From assembly GCA_947495165.1 (NCBI GenBank), contig CANLXM010000002.1, positions 124,001 to 188,000 on the forward strand: DNA of 64,000 bases, written 5' to 3'. This stretch comes from an uncultured Cellulomonadaceae bacterium. GTDB taxonomy: Bacteria > Actinomycetota > Actinomycetes > Actinomycetales > Cellulomonadaceae. The notes under the pieces are model-generated. The model was not told the origin of the DNA and did no database searches. It saw only the letters and a program-made list of their open reading frames with translations. The translations under genes were made by a program, and so were the position numbers. Below, one piece after another: positions 8,299 to 17,439 of the stretch (position 1 is the first letter of the stretch; each line of letters begins with the position of its first letter).

Positions 8299-9969
8299 AT
8301 GCCCGTGCGCCCCCGCCTGCGCTCCGTCGTCGTCGCCGTCGTCGGAGCCGCGATGCTCGCCACGACCGCACCCGCGACCGCCGCAGCTCCCGTCCCGTCA
8401 GACGCGTCCGGCCTGAGCGCCGCAGCGGTCGCACCGCGCACCGGCGCGGTCGAGAGCAGCCTGCGCACCGCCGCGGCGCGCGCTCCGCGCCTCACCGTGG
8501 TTCCCGGCAACAAGCAGCTCACCGCGTCCTGGACCAAGGTCGCCGGAGCGAAGAAGTACGTCGTGGAGTACGCGACCAACAAGAAGTTCAAGAAGGCCAA
8601 GCGCGTCGTCACACGAAGCACGACCGCGCGCGTCACCAAGGTGAAGCTCCGCACGACGTACTACGTCCGCGTCAAGGCTGTGAAGGCTGGCAAGGACCCG
8701 CGCAGCAAGACCGTGCGCACCCGGCCCATCTCCTCGTCCACCGGTCGCCCGGTGGTCACGGTCAAGGCCGTCGGCACCAACAAGGTCCGCGTGTCCTGGA
8801 AGCGCCTGCCGCGCGGCACCTCGATCACGATCGTCGGCTCGTACGACGACAAGGCGCTGGGCCGCAAGTCCTCGCGCTTCTCCGTGAGCAAGATCGCGGC
8901 CACGGAGACGTCCCGCACGATCACCGTGCCCGCCTCGTTCCGCAAGTACGTCGGCGCCGGCACCGGTAACGCCGTCTACGTCCAGGTGTGGAGCTACAAC
9001 GGCAAGCGCAAGAGCACGTCGCGCGCCGTGCACACGCGGGTCAACGCCGTCCCGGTGACCGCCTCCGCGAAGGACAACCTCACCTTCGCCTCCTACAACG
9101 TCGGCTCGATCGTCTCGACGGCGAAGAAGCCCGCGTTCGTCTGGGCGAAGCGACGCGGCCCGGTGAAGAACGCCATCAACCGCTCGGGCGCGGCGGTCGT
9201 CGCGGTCCAGGAGGCCACCACGGCCAAGCACACCAACGGCGTCCGCCACTACCAGGACCTCGACGCGCTCCTGGCCAACCACAAGCTGGCCTACTCGGAG
9301 CAGGTCGTGGGCACCGCCGGCACGATCGACGGCGCGAAGCGCACCAAGGGTGACCACATCTTCTACGACCCCCGCAAGGTGGTCTCCCTGGGTGGCGGCA
9401 TCCAGTCGACCTCAGGTCTGCTCGCAGCCGGGGACCGGCTGCCCAAGGACCGCTACTTCGCGTGGGCCAAGCTGCGCAACAAGGCCAACGGTGCGGAGTT
9501 CTACGTCGCGTCCGTCCACCTCCAGACGGGCTCGACCACGCAGATCCAGCGGCACCGCATCGCGGCGACCCGGGCGATCACCAGGTACCTCAACGCCAAG
9601 CCCGGCGCGGCGACGCTCCCGGTGATCCTCATGGGCGACCTCAACTCCGACGTGGGCCGCTACCCCCACGGCGCGACCACCGTGCTGAACCAGGCCGGCT
9701 ACCAGGACGCCGCCTCGGCCCCCGTGACGTCGGGTCTGCAGTGGGCGACGGCCAACACCCAGCGCCACACCTCGGACGGCGGCTACCCGGTCAAGCCCTT
9801 CCGCTACGCGTACTCCGCGACGCGCATCGACTACATCATGGTCAAGAACGGCAACGGCGTGGCCCGGTACGCCAACCAGGTCCTGCTCGACAGCGCCGGC
9901 AGGTTCCTGACGTCCTACCGCGGGTCGGACCACAACCTCCAGGTCGCGGTCATCCCGATCGCGCGCTGA
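8299..9969 (+). CDS. secreted endonuclease/exonuclease/phosphatase-fold protein with fibronectin-type domains
   Basis: The 556-residue secreted protein has a signal peptide (about 1-29). Two fibronectin type III-like domains follow (about 60-145 and 150-245), and then an endonuclease/exonuclease/phosphatase domain. Active-site motifs of that fold are present in order: SYNVGSI (Asn), VQEATT (Glu), SVHLQTG (His), MGDLNSD (Asp/Asn), RIDYIM (Asp) and the terminal GSDHNLQV (Asp-His). It may be an extracellular nuclease or a phosphodiesterase; the substrate cannot be told. A TAGAAT -10-like hexamer lies at 8225-8230, giving a leader of about 60 bases. A strong terminator follows the gene. Confidence 0.85.
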   Translation: MPVRPRLRSVVVAVVGAAMLATTAPATAAAPVPSDASGLSAAAVAPRTGAVESSLRTAAARAPRLTVVPGNKQLTASWTKVAGAKKYVVEYATNKKFKKAKRVVTRSTTARVTKVKLRTTYYVRVKAVKAGKDPRSKTVRTRPISSSTGRPVVTVKAVGTNKVRVSWKRLPRGTSITIVGSYDDKALGRKSSRFSVSKIAATETSRTITVPASFRKYVGAGTGNAVYVQVWSYNGKRKSTSRAVHTRVNAVPVTASAKDNLTFASYNVGSIVSTAKKPAFVWAKRRGPVKNAINRSGAAVVAVQEATTAKHTNGVRHYQDLDALLANHKLAYSEQVVGTAGTIDGAKRTKGDHIFYDPRKVVSLGGGIQSTSGLLAAGDRLPKDRYFAWAKLRNKANGAEFYVASVHLQTGSTTQIQRHRIAATRAITRYLNAKPGAATLPVILMGDLNSDVGRYPHGATTVLNQAGYQDAASAPVTSGLQWATANTQRHTSDGGYPVKPFRYAYSATRIDYIMVKNGNGVARYANQVLLDSAGRFLTSYRGSDHNLQVAVIPIAR

Positions 9970-9991
9970 GGCACCTCCCGCGCCGCACGCA

Positions 9992-10025
9992 AGAAGAGCC
10001 CCGCACCGTTGTGCGGGGCTCTTCT
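9992..10025 (+). terminator. rho-independent-type terminator, 15-bp perfect stem
   Basis: AGAAGAGCCCCGCAC (9992-10006) pairs perfectly with GTGCGGGGCTCTTCT (10011-10025) around a CGTT tetraloop. It lies 22 bases after the stop of the secreted EEP-fold gene. The A/T-rich stem foot supplies a short U-run on either strand, so it can also serve the converging pyruvyltransferase gene. Confidence 0.85.
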
Positions 10026-10066
10026 GCCGTGCGGGGCGGGACGTGCGGGGTGCACGCCCTTCGGGA

Positions 10067-11395
10067 TCAGCGGCGCAGCGCGCTCTTGAGCCGCTCGACG
10101 AGACCTCGGCCCGTCCCGGGCATCCGCGGCGCCTCGGTGAACCCGTTCGACCGCACCGGGCCGGTGGCCTTGCCGGCCTCGATCTGCCGGTCGAACGCGG
10201 CGGCGTCCTTCGCGGTGTCACGGCCCTCGTCGAAGATCGTCGCGAGGTTGTTGCGGTGCAGGAACTCGAGGTAGTTCGCGAACCGCACCGGCATGAGCTC
10301 GTTGAACCGGGTGTAGTCGATCGTCTCGTACAGCTCCTCCGCGCTCGGGGCCTCGGCGAAGTCGCTGATCAGCGTGTACGGGATCGCGTGGAAGTCGGCG
10401 AGCTCGAGCGTGCGGCTGTCGTGCGCCAGCAGGTGCACCGGCGTGCCCGCGAGGAGCGCGGCGATGTTGCCGTGCAGGCGGTTGCCGAACGTGAAGTGCT
10501 GGTCACGCATCGACTCGATCCAGCCCCACGGGTTGGAGTAGAACAGCAGCCGACCCTCCTGGTAGAGCTGGTGGTCGGCGTGGATCGGCAGGCGCAGGTC
10601 CCGCTTGGTCATGTCGAACTGCTCCTCGCCCGTCATGATCAGGCGGGCGGAGCGCGAGTCCTGCGCGGGCGAGGTGAGCCGCGGGTACAGGCGCGCGTTC
10701 TTGTCGACGATCTCGGCGATGCCGCGCACGCGGAAGTCGACGTTCATGGATACCGGGGAGCTGGTCGTGAGGGCGTCGACCTTCTTGCTCACCCGCAGGT
10801 CCGGGCCCCAGGTGTACAGCGAGGGGCATCCGATGACGTCGACGCGATCGCCGTCCACGCCGATGGACTCGAGGTAGCGCTTCGTGACCTCGCCGCGCAC
10901 GCCGATCGTCGTCGACTTCTCGAGGACGGCCTCGACGAACCCGCGCACGACGCCGTTGTGCTCGTCGACCGCCTTCTTGTCCGGCGCCCACGTCGAGCCG
11001 GTCTTGCCCATCGCGAACTCTTCGTGGTCCGCGTCCGCCGCGTCGGCCGTCGTCTGCGCGCCCACCCCGACGACCGTCACGGGCATGTCGAGCCCGCGGA
11101 CGATCTCCGTCATGCGCACGAGGCCCTGCGAGAACCCGAACCGGAACGCGTTGGACATCGGGATCACGTAGTGGTCGTAGCGGCTGTTCGCCTTGGCGAT
11201 CCAGGCCGAGGCGTCGTCGAGCGTGTGCGCACCGAAGCCGCCGGACGTCACGACGTTCTCCGGCAGGCTCAGGGCGCGCTGCACGCCGTTCGCGTACAGC
11301 AGGTTGCCCGAGTTGCCGCCCATCGCCCGGGCTGACTTCTCCGGGGGGAGGACCTTGCGGGGGTCCTGAGCTGAGCGGACGAGGATTCGCGCCAT
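10067..11395 (-). CDS. polysaccharide pyruvyl transferase family protein
   Basis: The 442-residue cytosolic enzyme belongs to the family that transfers pyruvate from phosphoenolpyruvate to sugars as a ketal. The family C-terminal signature FGNRLHGNIAALLAGTPVHLLAHDSRTLEL is clear (about 298-327). The N-terminus MARILVRSAQDPRK leads into a GGNSGNLLYANG nucleotide/substrate loop. It lies divergent from the CDP-ribitol-type gene and next to teichoic-acid genes, so the acceptor is probably a wall glycopolymer; pyruvate ketals are known on some actinobacterial teichoic acids. Start is the ATG at 11395. The C-terminal 45 residues are Pro/Arg-rich and probably disordered. Confidence 0.87.
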   Translation of the reverse strand: MARILVRSAQDPRKVLPPEKSARAMGGNSGNLLYANGVQRALSLPENVVTSGGFGAHTLDDASAWIAKANSRYDHYVIPMSNAFRFGFSQGLVRMTEIVRGLDMPVTVVGVGAQTTADAADADHEEFAMGKTGSTWAPDKKAVDEHNGVVRGFVEAVLEKSTTIGVRGEVTKRYLESIGVDGDRVDVIGCPSLYTWGPDLRVSKKVDALTTSSPVSMNVDFRVRGIAEIVDKNARLYPRLTSPAQDSRSARLIMTGEEQFDMTKRDLRLPIHADHQLYQEGRLLFYSNPWGWIESMRDQHFTFGNRLHGNIAALLAGTPVHLLAHDSRTLELADFHAIPYTLISDFAEAPSAEELYETIDYTRFNELMPVRFANYLEFLHRNNLATIFDEGRDTAKDAAAFDRQIEAGKATGPVRSNGFTEAPRMPGTGRGLVERLKSALRR

Positions 11396-11638
11396 CGTCG
11401 GAAGGGTCCAATCACTGGGTGCGGGGACTGCGCGCCGCTGCGTCCCGACGACCCTGGGCCGTCGGCGGACGGTCGCGATGCGCGGACGTGACCCACCGGG
11501 GGCCGAGGCCGAGATTACCACGCGGCACCAGCCTTCCCCGTGGTCCTCGGCGCCGCGCCGAGGGCGGACCTCCCGCGCTAGAGTGGCCCGGACGCGCCGG
11601 TACGGGTGCGTGCGTACCCAAGTGAAGGAGCGGTGGCT

Positions 11639-13087
11639 GTGCGGACCGTTGGTGTCATCCTCGCCGGAGGGGTCGGCGCACGCCTCGGCCTGAAGGTGCC
11701 CAAGCAGATGGTGAAGATCGCCGGCAAGACGATCCTCGAGCACACCGTGACGGTCCTCAACGACAGCGCCGACATCGACGAGATCATCGTGATGATCACG
11801 CCGGGCTGGTCCGAGCAGGTCGCCACTCTGCTGGGCACCCGGTACGGCAAGCTCAGCCGCATCCTCGAGGGCGGGGCCACCCGTAACGAGACCACCAGCC
11901 GGGTGATCGACGCGCTCGGCGACGAGGACTGCAAGATCGTCCTCCACGACGCCGTGCGCCCGCTCCTCGACGAGCGCATCGTCAAGGACTGCGTCGACGC
12001 CCTCGACACGTACGGCGCCGTGGACGTCGTCATCCCGTCGGCCGACACGATCGTGGAGGTCGACGAGTCCGAGATCATCACCTCGATCCCGGACCGGTCG
12101 CGCCTCCGCCGCGGTCAGACGCCGCAGGCCTTCCGGCTCCCGGTGCTCCGCGAGGCGTACGCGTTGGCGGCCCAGGACCCGAACTTCTCCGCGACGGACG
12201 ACTGCGGCGTCGTGCTGAAGTACCTCCCGCAGGTGCCGATCCGTACCGTCGCCGGCGCCGAGCACAACCTGAAGGTCACCCACCCGGTGGACCTTTTCAT
12301 CGCCGACAAGCTCTTCCAGCTCGCGTCCCAGGGTCCCGCGCACCTCCCCCGAGCCGAGCGCGACGCCGCGCTGCAGGGCAAGACGATCATCGTCCTCGGC
12401 GGGTCCTACGGGATCGGTGCCGAGATCGCGCGCATCGCGACGGCGTCGGGCGCCACGGTGGTCGCGCACGGGCGCTCGACGACCGGCCTGCACGTGCAGG
12501 ACCCCGCGCAGATCGCGGCAGCCTTCGCCGCCACCCACGCCGAGCACGGTGCGATCGACGCGGTCGTGCTGACGGCCGGCGTCCTGCGGGTCGGCCGCCT
12601 CAACGAGTCGAGCGAGGAGCAGATCGCGGAGACCGTCGGGGTCAACTACCTCGCCCCGGTCCACGTGGCCAAGGCGGCCTTCCCCTACCTGCGGGACTCG
12701 CGCGGGCACCTGCTGTACTTCACGTCGTCGTCCTACACCCGCGGGCGCGAGAACTACGCCCTGTACTCCTCGACGAAGGCCGCGGTCGTCAACCTGACGC
12801 AGGCCCTGTCGGAGGAGTGGGGCGAGGCCGGGATCAAGGTCAACGTGATCAACCCCGAGCGCACGGCCACGCCGATGCGCACGCAGGCGTTCGGGGAGGA
12901 GCCGCCCGGCACGCTGCTGTCTGCCGAGGCGGTGGCGGAGACCTCGCTCGACGTCCTCACCTCTGACGCGACGGGTCTCGTGATCGACGTCCGGCGCGAG
13001 GCCGAGGAGGCCCCGCGCGCCACCTCGATCTCCTCGGCGCTCGACCAGACCGAGGAGGAGATGGCCACGGACTCGAGCGCGCCGTGA
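11639..13087 (+). CDS. bifunctional cytidylyltransferase / SDR oxidoreductase (CDP-ribitol synthase-like)
   Basis: Residues 1-230 form an IspD/TarI-type cytidylyltransferase with LAGGVGARLG (about 8-17), KQMVKIAGK, RNETTSRVI and HDAVRPLL. Residues 245-470 form a short-chain dehydrogenase with GGSYGIG (about 254-260) and the catalytic YSSTK (Tyr376, Lys380). This fusion matches the Haemophilus Acs1/Bcs1 architecture, in which ribulose-5-phosphate is reduced to ribitol-5-phosphate and activated with CTP to CDP-ribitol. Next to TagF/TarL-like polymerases this is the expected precursor supply. The GTG at 11639 lies 8 bases after AAGGAG; an earlier GTG at 11633 is too close. TAGAGT at 11578-11583 resembles a -10 box. 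Confidence 0.88.
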   Translation: MRTVGVILAGGVGARLGLKVPKQMVKIAGKTILEHTVTVLNDSADIDEIIVMITPGWSEQVATLLGTRYGKLSRILEGGATRNETTSRVIDALGDEDCKIVLHDAVRPLLDERIVKDCVDALDTYGAVDVVIPSADTIVEVDESEIITSIPDRSRLRRGQTPQAFRLPVLREAYALAAQDPNFSATDDCGVVLKYLPQVPIRTVAGAEHNLKVTHPVDLFIADKLFQLASQGPAHLPRAERDAALQGKTIIVLGGSYGIGAEIARIATASGATVVAHGRSTTGLHVQDPAQIAAAFAATHAEHGAIDAVVLTAGVLRVGRLNESSEEQIAETVGVNYLAPVHVAKAAFPYLRDSRGHLLYFTSSSYTRGRENYALYSSTKAAVVNLTQALSEEWGEAGIKVNVINPERTATPMRTQAFGEEPPGTLLSAEAVAETSLDVLTSDATGLVIDVRREAEEAPRATSISSALDQTEEEMATDSSAP

Positions 13088-13100
13088 CGACGCGGGCCTC

Positions 13101-14843
13101 ATGAGCGGGCTCCCCCGCCTGTGGCGCTCCCCCGCGCTCGCCGAGCTCGGGGTCACCGCCGTCACCAGCACTCTCGCGTCCGGGCTCGCACTGGTCCTCG
13201 CCCGCCACCTCCCCGTCGTCTCCTGGACCCTCCTGATCGGGGCCGCGCTCGTCGGCGTGCTGAGGTCTGCCGGCCCGCTCGTGCACCGGTCCGGGCCCCC
13301 TGCGGGCACGGGCCCGGGCTCCCGGGCGCCCGGTGAGGCCGGCGCGCTGGCGTCCCTGCTCCTCCTGCCGCTCCTGGTCCCGATGGTGGCACTGACGGCG
13401 GAATACGGGACGTCGTGGCGTGCCGCCGTCGCCGGCCTCGCCCTCGTCCTCGCCCTCGGGCCCGCCGTGCACGCCGTCGGCGACCGGGCGGCGCCCTTCT
13501 CCCGGGGCGTCCCGGGAGCCGACCGCCCCCCGTCGTGGTGGTCCCCCGGTCGCGTCGCAGCGGTCCACGCTGTCGCCATGCTCGTCGCCGTCGTCGCGGG
13601 CACCGGACCCCGTGGGCTGGCGCCCGTGGCGGGCCTCCTCGCCGCTCTCGGCGCCCTGACCGTCAGCGTCACGAGCCTCGCGGCCTCCGTCCAGCGGATC
13701 CGGGCGCGGCGCGCCTTCGACGTGCGCAGCTACGTGACCACCCTGGCGCCCCACTGCCTGGTGCACTGGGACGGTCCTCGAGGCACCGGCTACCAGCTCG
13801 GCATGTGGTGGCCGCACCTGGCCCGCACCGAGCTCGGATTCCTCGTGGTGGTGCGCCGCCCTGAGCAGCTCGCCGACGTGCCCCCGGGCGCGCCCGTCCT
13901 CGTGCTGCCGTCGCTCGCGGACCTCGACCAGGTGGTCGTCCCGGCCGTGCGCGCGGCGCTGTACGTCAACGGTGCCACCTCGAACGCGCACCTCGTGCGC
14001 CACACGTCGCTCACCCACGTGCAGCTCAACCACGGTGACAGCGACAAGCCGCCCAGCTACAACCCGGCGTTCCGGATGTATGACAAGAACTTCGTCGCGG
14101 GGCAGGCCGCCGTCGACCGGTTCGCCGCCCACGGGATCGTCACCGCGCCCGGCTTCTTCGAGATCGTGGGACGGCCCCAGGTAGCCGAGATCCACCCCGC
14201 GACGCCGCGCCCGGACGGTGCGCGCCCGGACGAGCGTGGTCCCGTCGTGCTCTACGCCCCCACCTGGGCCGGGGACCGCTCCGACGTGGCCCTCACCTCG
14301 CTGCCCCGTGCCGCCGAGGTCGTGTCCGCCCTCGTCGACCGCGGCTGCACCGTCCTGTTCCGTCCGCACCCGCACGCGCTGGGCTCCGCGCTCGCCGCCC
14401 AGGTCAGGGCGGCCGACGCCGTCCTCGCCGCCGGTGCCCGCGACCACGGTCGCCCGCACCAGACGAGCGCGGGGGCCCTGGCCGCGCCGCTCGCGCAGCT
14501 CGTGAACGCCTCCGACGCGCTCGTCGCCGACGTCTCGAGCGTCGTCACGGACTACCTGTTCTCCCGCAAGCCCGTCCTGGTCCTCGCCATGGGCGACGAG
14601 GATCCCGCGGCCTTCCGGTCAGCCAACCCTGTCGCGCGCGCCGCCTATGTCGTGCCCGGGGGCTCGATCGGCGCGGACCTCGGCCCAGCGCTCGACGCCG
14701 CGCTCGGGCCCGACCCCCTGCGCGCCGCACGCGAGGAGGCCCGGACGTACCACCTGGGCGACATCCCCGACGACGGTTACGCCGACCAGTTCCGCGAGGC
14801 GCTGCGCGCCGTGGTGCTCGGCGAGGCTCAACGACCGAGGTAG
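13101..14843 (+). CDS. CDP-glycerol glycerophosphotransferase-like teichoic acid polymerase (paralogue 1)
   Basis: The 580-residue protein has four or more hydrophobic segments in the first 190 residues. The C-terminal Glyphos_transf domain has LNHGDSDK at about 309-316, followed by YNPAFRMYDKNFVAGQAAVDRF. Later motifs are VLYAPTWAGD, VLFRPHPH and the acidic DVSSVVTDYLFSRKP. These are the motifs of TagF/TarL enzymes that transfer polyol-phosphate units from CDP-activated donors. It starts 13 bases after the CDP-ribitol synthase-like gene, so it probably uses CDP-ribitol or CDP-glycerol. Its 3' end overlaps the convergent paralogue by 16 bases. Donor and acceptor cannot be settled from sequence. 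Confidence 0.88.
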   Translation: MSGLPRLWRSPALAELGVTAVTSTLASGLALVLARHLPVVSWTLLIGAALVGVLRSAGPLVHRSGPPAGTGPGSRAPGEAGALASLLLLPLLVPMVALTAEYGTSWRAAVAGLALVLALGPAVHAVGDRAAPFSRGVPGADRPPSWWSPGRVAAVHAVAMLVAVVAGTGPRGLAPVAGLLAALGALTVSVTSLAASVQRIRARRAFDVRSYVTTLAPHCLVHWDGPRGTGYQLGMWWPHLARTELGFLVVVRRPEQLADVPPGAPVLVLPSLADLDQVVVPAVRAALYVNGATSNAHLVRHTSLTHVQLNHGDSDKPPSYNPAFRMYDKNFVAGQAAVDRFAAHGIVTAPGFFEIVGRPQVAEIHPATPRPDGARPDERGPVVLYAPTWAGDRSDVALTSLPRAAEVVSALVDRGCTVLFRPHPHALGSALAAQVRAADAVLAAGARDHGRPHQTSAGALAAPLAQLVNASDALVADVSSVVTDYLFSRKPVLVLAMGDEDPAAFRSANPVARAAYVVPGGSIGADLGPALDAALGPDPLRAAREEARTYHLGDIPDDGYADQFREALRAVVLGEAQRPR

Positions 14844-16570
14844 CGCCGCGCCTGCGTGAGGAAGGCGTCGACGTAGCCGTCGGCCGGGAAGTCGCCGAGG
14901 TAGTACGCCTTGACCGAGACGCGCTGCGCGCGCATCGAGTCCGCACCCAGCAGGTCGTCGAGCACCGGGTCCAGGTTGGTCAGCTGCTGGTCGATGACGT
15001 AGGCCGCCGACGCGATCGGGTTGTCTCGCATGAAGTCCGCGTAGGTCGTGTTCATGGCCACGAGCGCCATGGGCTTCTCGGAGTAGAGGTAGTCCGGCAC
15101 GACGCTCGAGACGTCCGAGATCATGGCGTCCGAGGCGTCGAACCCGTCGAACACGCTCATCGCGGTCTCGGCCGCCGGACCGACGAGGTGCGCGGTGCCC
15201 GTCGCGGCGGTGTCCTGAGCCAGGATCTGCTCGATCTCGGCGCAGGCGCGCGCCAGGGCCGGCGTGTTCCGGGCGTGCGGGTGCGGCCGGAAGATCACGC
15301 GGTGCCCCCGCGCGACGAGCGCGCGCACCAGGGCAGGCCCGACGGGGAGCGACGAGTAGTTCGAGTCCGCCATGAAGCCCGCCCACGTGGGCGCGTAGAG
15401 CACGGTACGCGGTCCCGCCTCGCGGTCTGCGTGCGTGCTGACCTGCACCCGCCCCACCTGGGGGCGTCCGACGATCTCGAAGAAGTCCGGACGCGTCGCG
15501 ACGCCGTGGGCGGCGAAGCGGTCCACGGCCGCCTGGCCTGCCACGAAGTTCTTGTCGTACATCCGCATGACCGGGTTGAAGCTGGGGGCCTTGTCGCTGT
15601 CGCCGTGGTTGAGCTGGATGTGCGTCATCCCGGGGAACCGGACGAAGTGGCAGTTGCGGATCGCGTTGTTCACGTAGAACGCCACGCGCAGCGAGGGCAC
15701 GACGACGTCGTCGAGCTCGGCCATGGCCGCCCGCAGGATGACGGGGGCGCTCGTGAGGGGACGCACCTCCTCGAGATTCACCACCGTACGGACGACGACG
15801 ACGTAGCGTGCGCCGATCTGGTCGAGGAACGGCAGCCACATGCCGACCTGGTAGGCGGTCCCCGCGGGAGCGTCCCAGTACAGGAGGAACTCGGGCGCGT
15901 ACTCGGTCAGGTCCCGCGTGAGGCGTCCCTCGAAGCTGCGGCGCCGGCGCACCTGGCTCCGCGCCTGCACCACCACGAGCGCCATGAGGGCGAGCGGCAC
16001 CACGACGGCGGGCGCGAGGACCCACGGCGACGCCCCGAGGCCGAGGGCCACCAGGGACACACCGACGAGGAGCGTGTTCGCCAGGTAGATCGACGCGAGC
16101 CCGATGGTCGGACGAGCGTCGACGCTCGACCACGGCACGTGCGCGGCGTACGGGTCCCAGGTCGCGGAGATGCGGGCGACGATCGGCTCGGCGACGATGA
16201 GCGCTGCGAGCACGGCGCCCAGCGCCCACGCGACGCCGCGCGGGTGCCCGGCTGCCATCGCCAGCCCGGGCAGCGCGAGCGCGACCAGGGTGCGCGCCAG
16301 GGTGAACGCGCCCGTCGTCGCGCCCTGGACACGCCCGCGCACGAGCGCACGCGCCTCGGGCCGCCACAGGAGCGCCAGCCCGACGTAGCTCAGCGCCGCG
16401 ACGAGGATGGCCAGGCCGAGGGTGGCCGCCGCGGCAGTCCAGCCGACCATCGCGAACGCGACGGTCGCGACCGCCAGCAGGTTGGTCACGGCCGTGCGCA
16501 CGCCGACCTTGACGAGCCCGACCGCGATCGTCACGGCGGACCGCCGCCAGCGCTCGCTCGCCCGGCTCAC
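14828..16570 (-). CDS. CDP-glycerol glycerophosphotransferase-like teichoic acid polymerase (paralogue 2)
   Basis: This second 580-residue polymerase has the same plan as its convergent neighbour: a hydrophobic N-terminal third and a Glyphos_transf domain with LNHGDSDK (about 320-327), FNPVMRMYDKNFVAGQAAVDRF, VLYAPTWAGF, VIFRPHPHA and DVSSVVPDYLYSEKP. The GTG at 16570 overlaps the stop of the upstream ABC ATPase gene and has an AGGAGG-like site. It therefore forms an operon with the exporter (permease, ATPase, polymerase). The last coding bases overlap the 3' end of paralogue 1. It may make a different linkage or segment of the polymer, such as primer versus chain. Confidence 0.88.
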   Translation of the reverse strand: MSRASERWRRSAVTIAVGLVKVGVRTAVTNLLAVATVAFAMVGWTAAAATLGLAILVAALSYVGLALLWRPEARALVRGRVQGATTGAFTLARTLVALALPGLAMAAGHPRGVAWALGAVLAALIVAEPIVARISATWDPYAAHVPWSSVDARPTIGLASIYLANTLLVGVSLVALGLGASPWVLAPAVVVPLALMALVVVQARSQVRRRRSFEGRLTRDLTEYAPEFLLYWDAPAGTAYQVGMWLPFLDQIGARYVVVVRTVVNLEEVRPLTSAPVILRAAMAELDDVVVPSLRVAFYVNNAIRNCHFVRFPGMTHIQLNHGDSDKAPSFNPVMRMYDKNFVAGQAAVDRFAAHGVATRPDFFEIVGRPQVGRVQVSTHADREAGPRTVLYAPTWAGFMADSNYSSLPVGPALVRALVARGHRVIFRPHPHARNTPALARACAEIEQILAQDTAATGTAHLVGPAAETAMSVFDGFDASDAMISDVSSVVPDYLYSEKPMALVAMNTTYADFMRDNPIASAAYVIDQQLTNLDPVLDDLLGADSMRAQRVSVKAYYLGDFPADGYVDAFLTQARRYLGR

Positions 16571-17439
16571 GACTTCCTCCTGCTCCGCGCACGCTCCTTG
16601 GTGAAGCGGCGGTACGCGGCCGTGACCTCGTCGACCGGGCCGTCCATGCGGATGACGCCCTGGTCGAGCCAGATCACGCGGTCGCACATCGCCTTGATCG
16701 AGTTCAGGGAGTGGCTCACGACGAAGACGGTGCCGGCGTGCTGACGGATCTCGTCGATCCGCTCGCGGCTGCGCTCGCGGAACGCGGCGTCGCCGGTGGC
16801 CAGGGCCTCGTCGATCATGAGGACGTCGGGGACGGCCGCGGTGGAGATCGCGAACCGCAGGCGGGCCGCCATGCCGGCGGAGTAGGTGGTCATCGGCAGG
16901 TAGACGAAGTCACCGATGTCCGCGAACTCGACGATCTCGTCGAACCGCTCGGTGACCTCCTTCGTGCTCAGGCCGAGCGCGAGCCCGCCGATCATGATGT
17001 TGCGCTCCCCGGTCAGCCGCTTCATGAGCACCGCCGAGACGCCGAGCAACGAGGGGATGCCGGAGATGTAGACCGACCCCGAGGTGGGCGGCAGCAGGCC
17101 GGCGAGCGCCTGGAGCATCGTGGACTTGCCGGAGCCGTTCGTCCCGACGATGCCGATCGACTCGCCGTGGTGCGCGACGAACGACACGCCGCGCACGGCG
17201 TGGATCTCGGTCACGCCGCCCGACGCCGAGCGCGCCCGGTTGAGCAGGCGCCGGAGCGTGCTCGGGGGCGGCCCGCTGGGGGCCTTGCGCTTGCGCGTCC
17301 CGATCACGCGGTACGTCACGTGCAGGTCGTCCACGATCACCGACGGCGGGCCCAGCTCGACCGGCGTGCGGGTCAGCTGCGCGAGGTCCTCCGCGTCGAT
17401 CTCGACGTCGAACTCGTCGTCCACCACGCCGTCACTCAC
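16567..17439 (-). CDS. teichoic acid/polysaccharide ABC exporter ATP-binding protein (TagH/Wzt type)
   Basis: The 290-residue ATPase has Walker A GTNGSGKST (about 99-107), the shortened signature YSAGM typical of TagH/Wzt exporters, and Walker B VLMIDEALATGD. An acidic N-terminal lead of about 35 residues precedes the domain. It powers export of lipid-linked wall polymers across the membrane with the adjacent permease. The GTG at 17439 overlaps the permease stop by 8 bases, and its own stop overlaps the polymerase GTG (GTGA), showing a tightly coupled operon. No C-terminal carbohydrate-binding domain is present, unlike O-antigen Wzt, which favours a TagH-like role. Confidence 0.92.
   Translation of the reverse strand: MSDGVVDDEFDVEIDAEDLAQLTRTPVELGPPSVIVDDLHVTYRVIGTRKRKAPSGPPPSTLRRLLNRARSASGGVTEIHAVRGVSFVAHHGESIGIVGTNGSGKSTMLQALAGLLPPTSGSVYISGIPSLLGVSAVLMKRLTGERNIMIGGLALGLSTKEVTERFDEIVEFADIGDFVYLPMTTYSAGMAARLRFAISTAAVPDVLMIDEALATGDAAFRERSRERIDEIRQHAGTVFVVSHSLNSIKAMCDRVIWLDQGVIRMDGPVDEVTAAYRRFTKERARSRRKS

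Noticed and set aside
11633..11635. GTG at 11633 as start of the CDP-ribitol synthase-like gene
   Set aside because: It is only 2 bases after the AAGGAG site; the GTG at 11639 has correct spacing and gives the conserved N-terminus.
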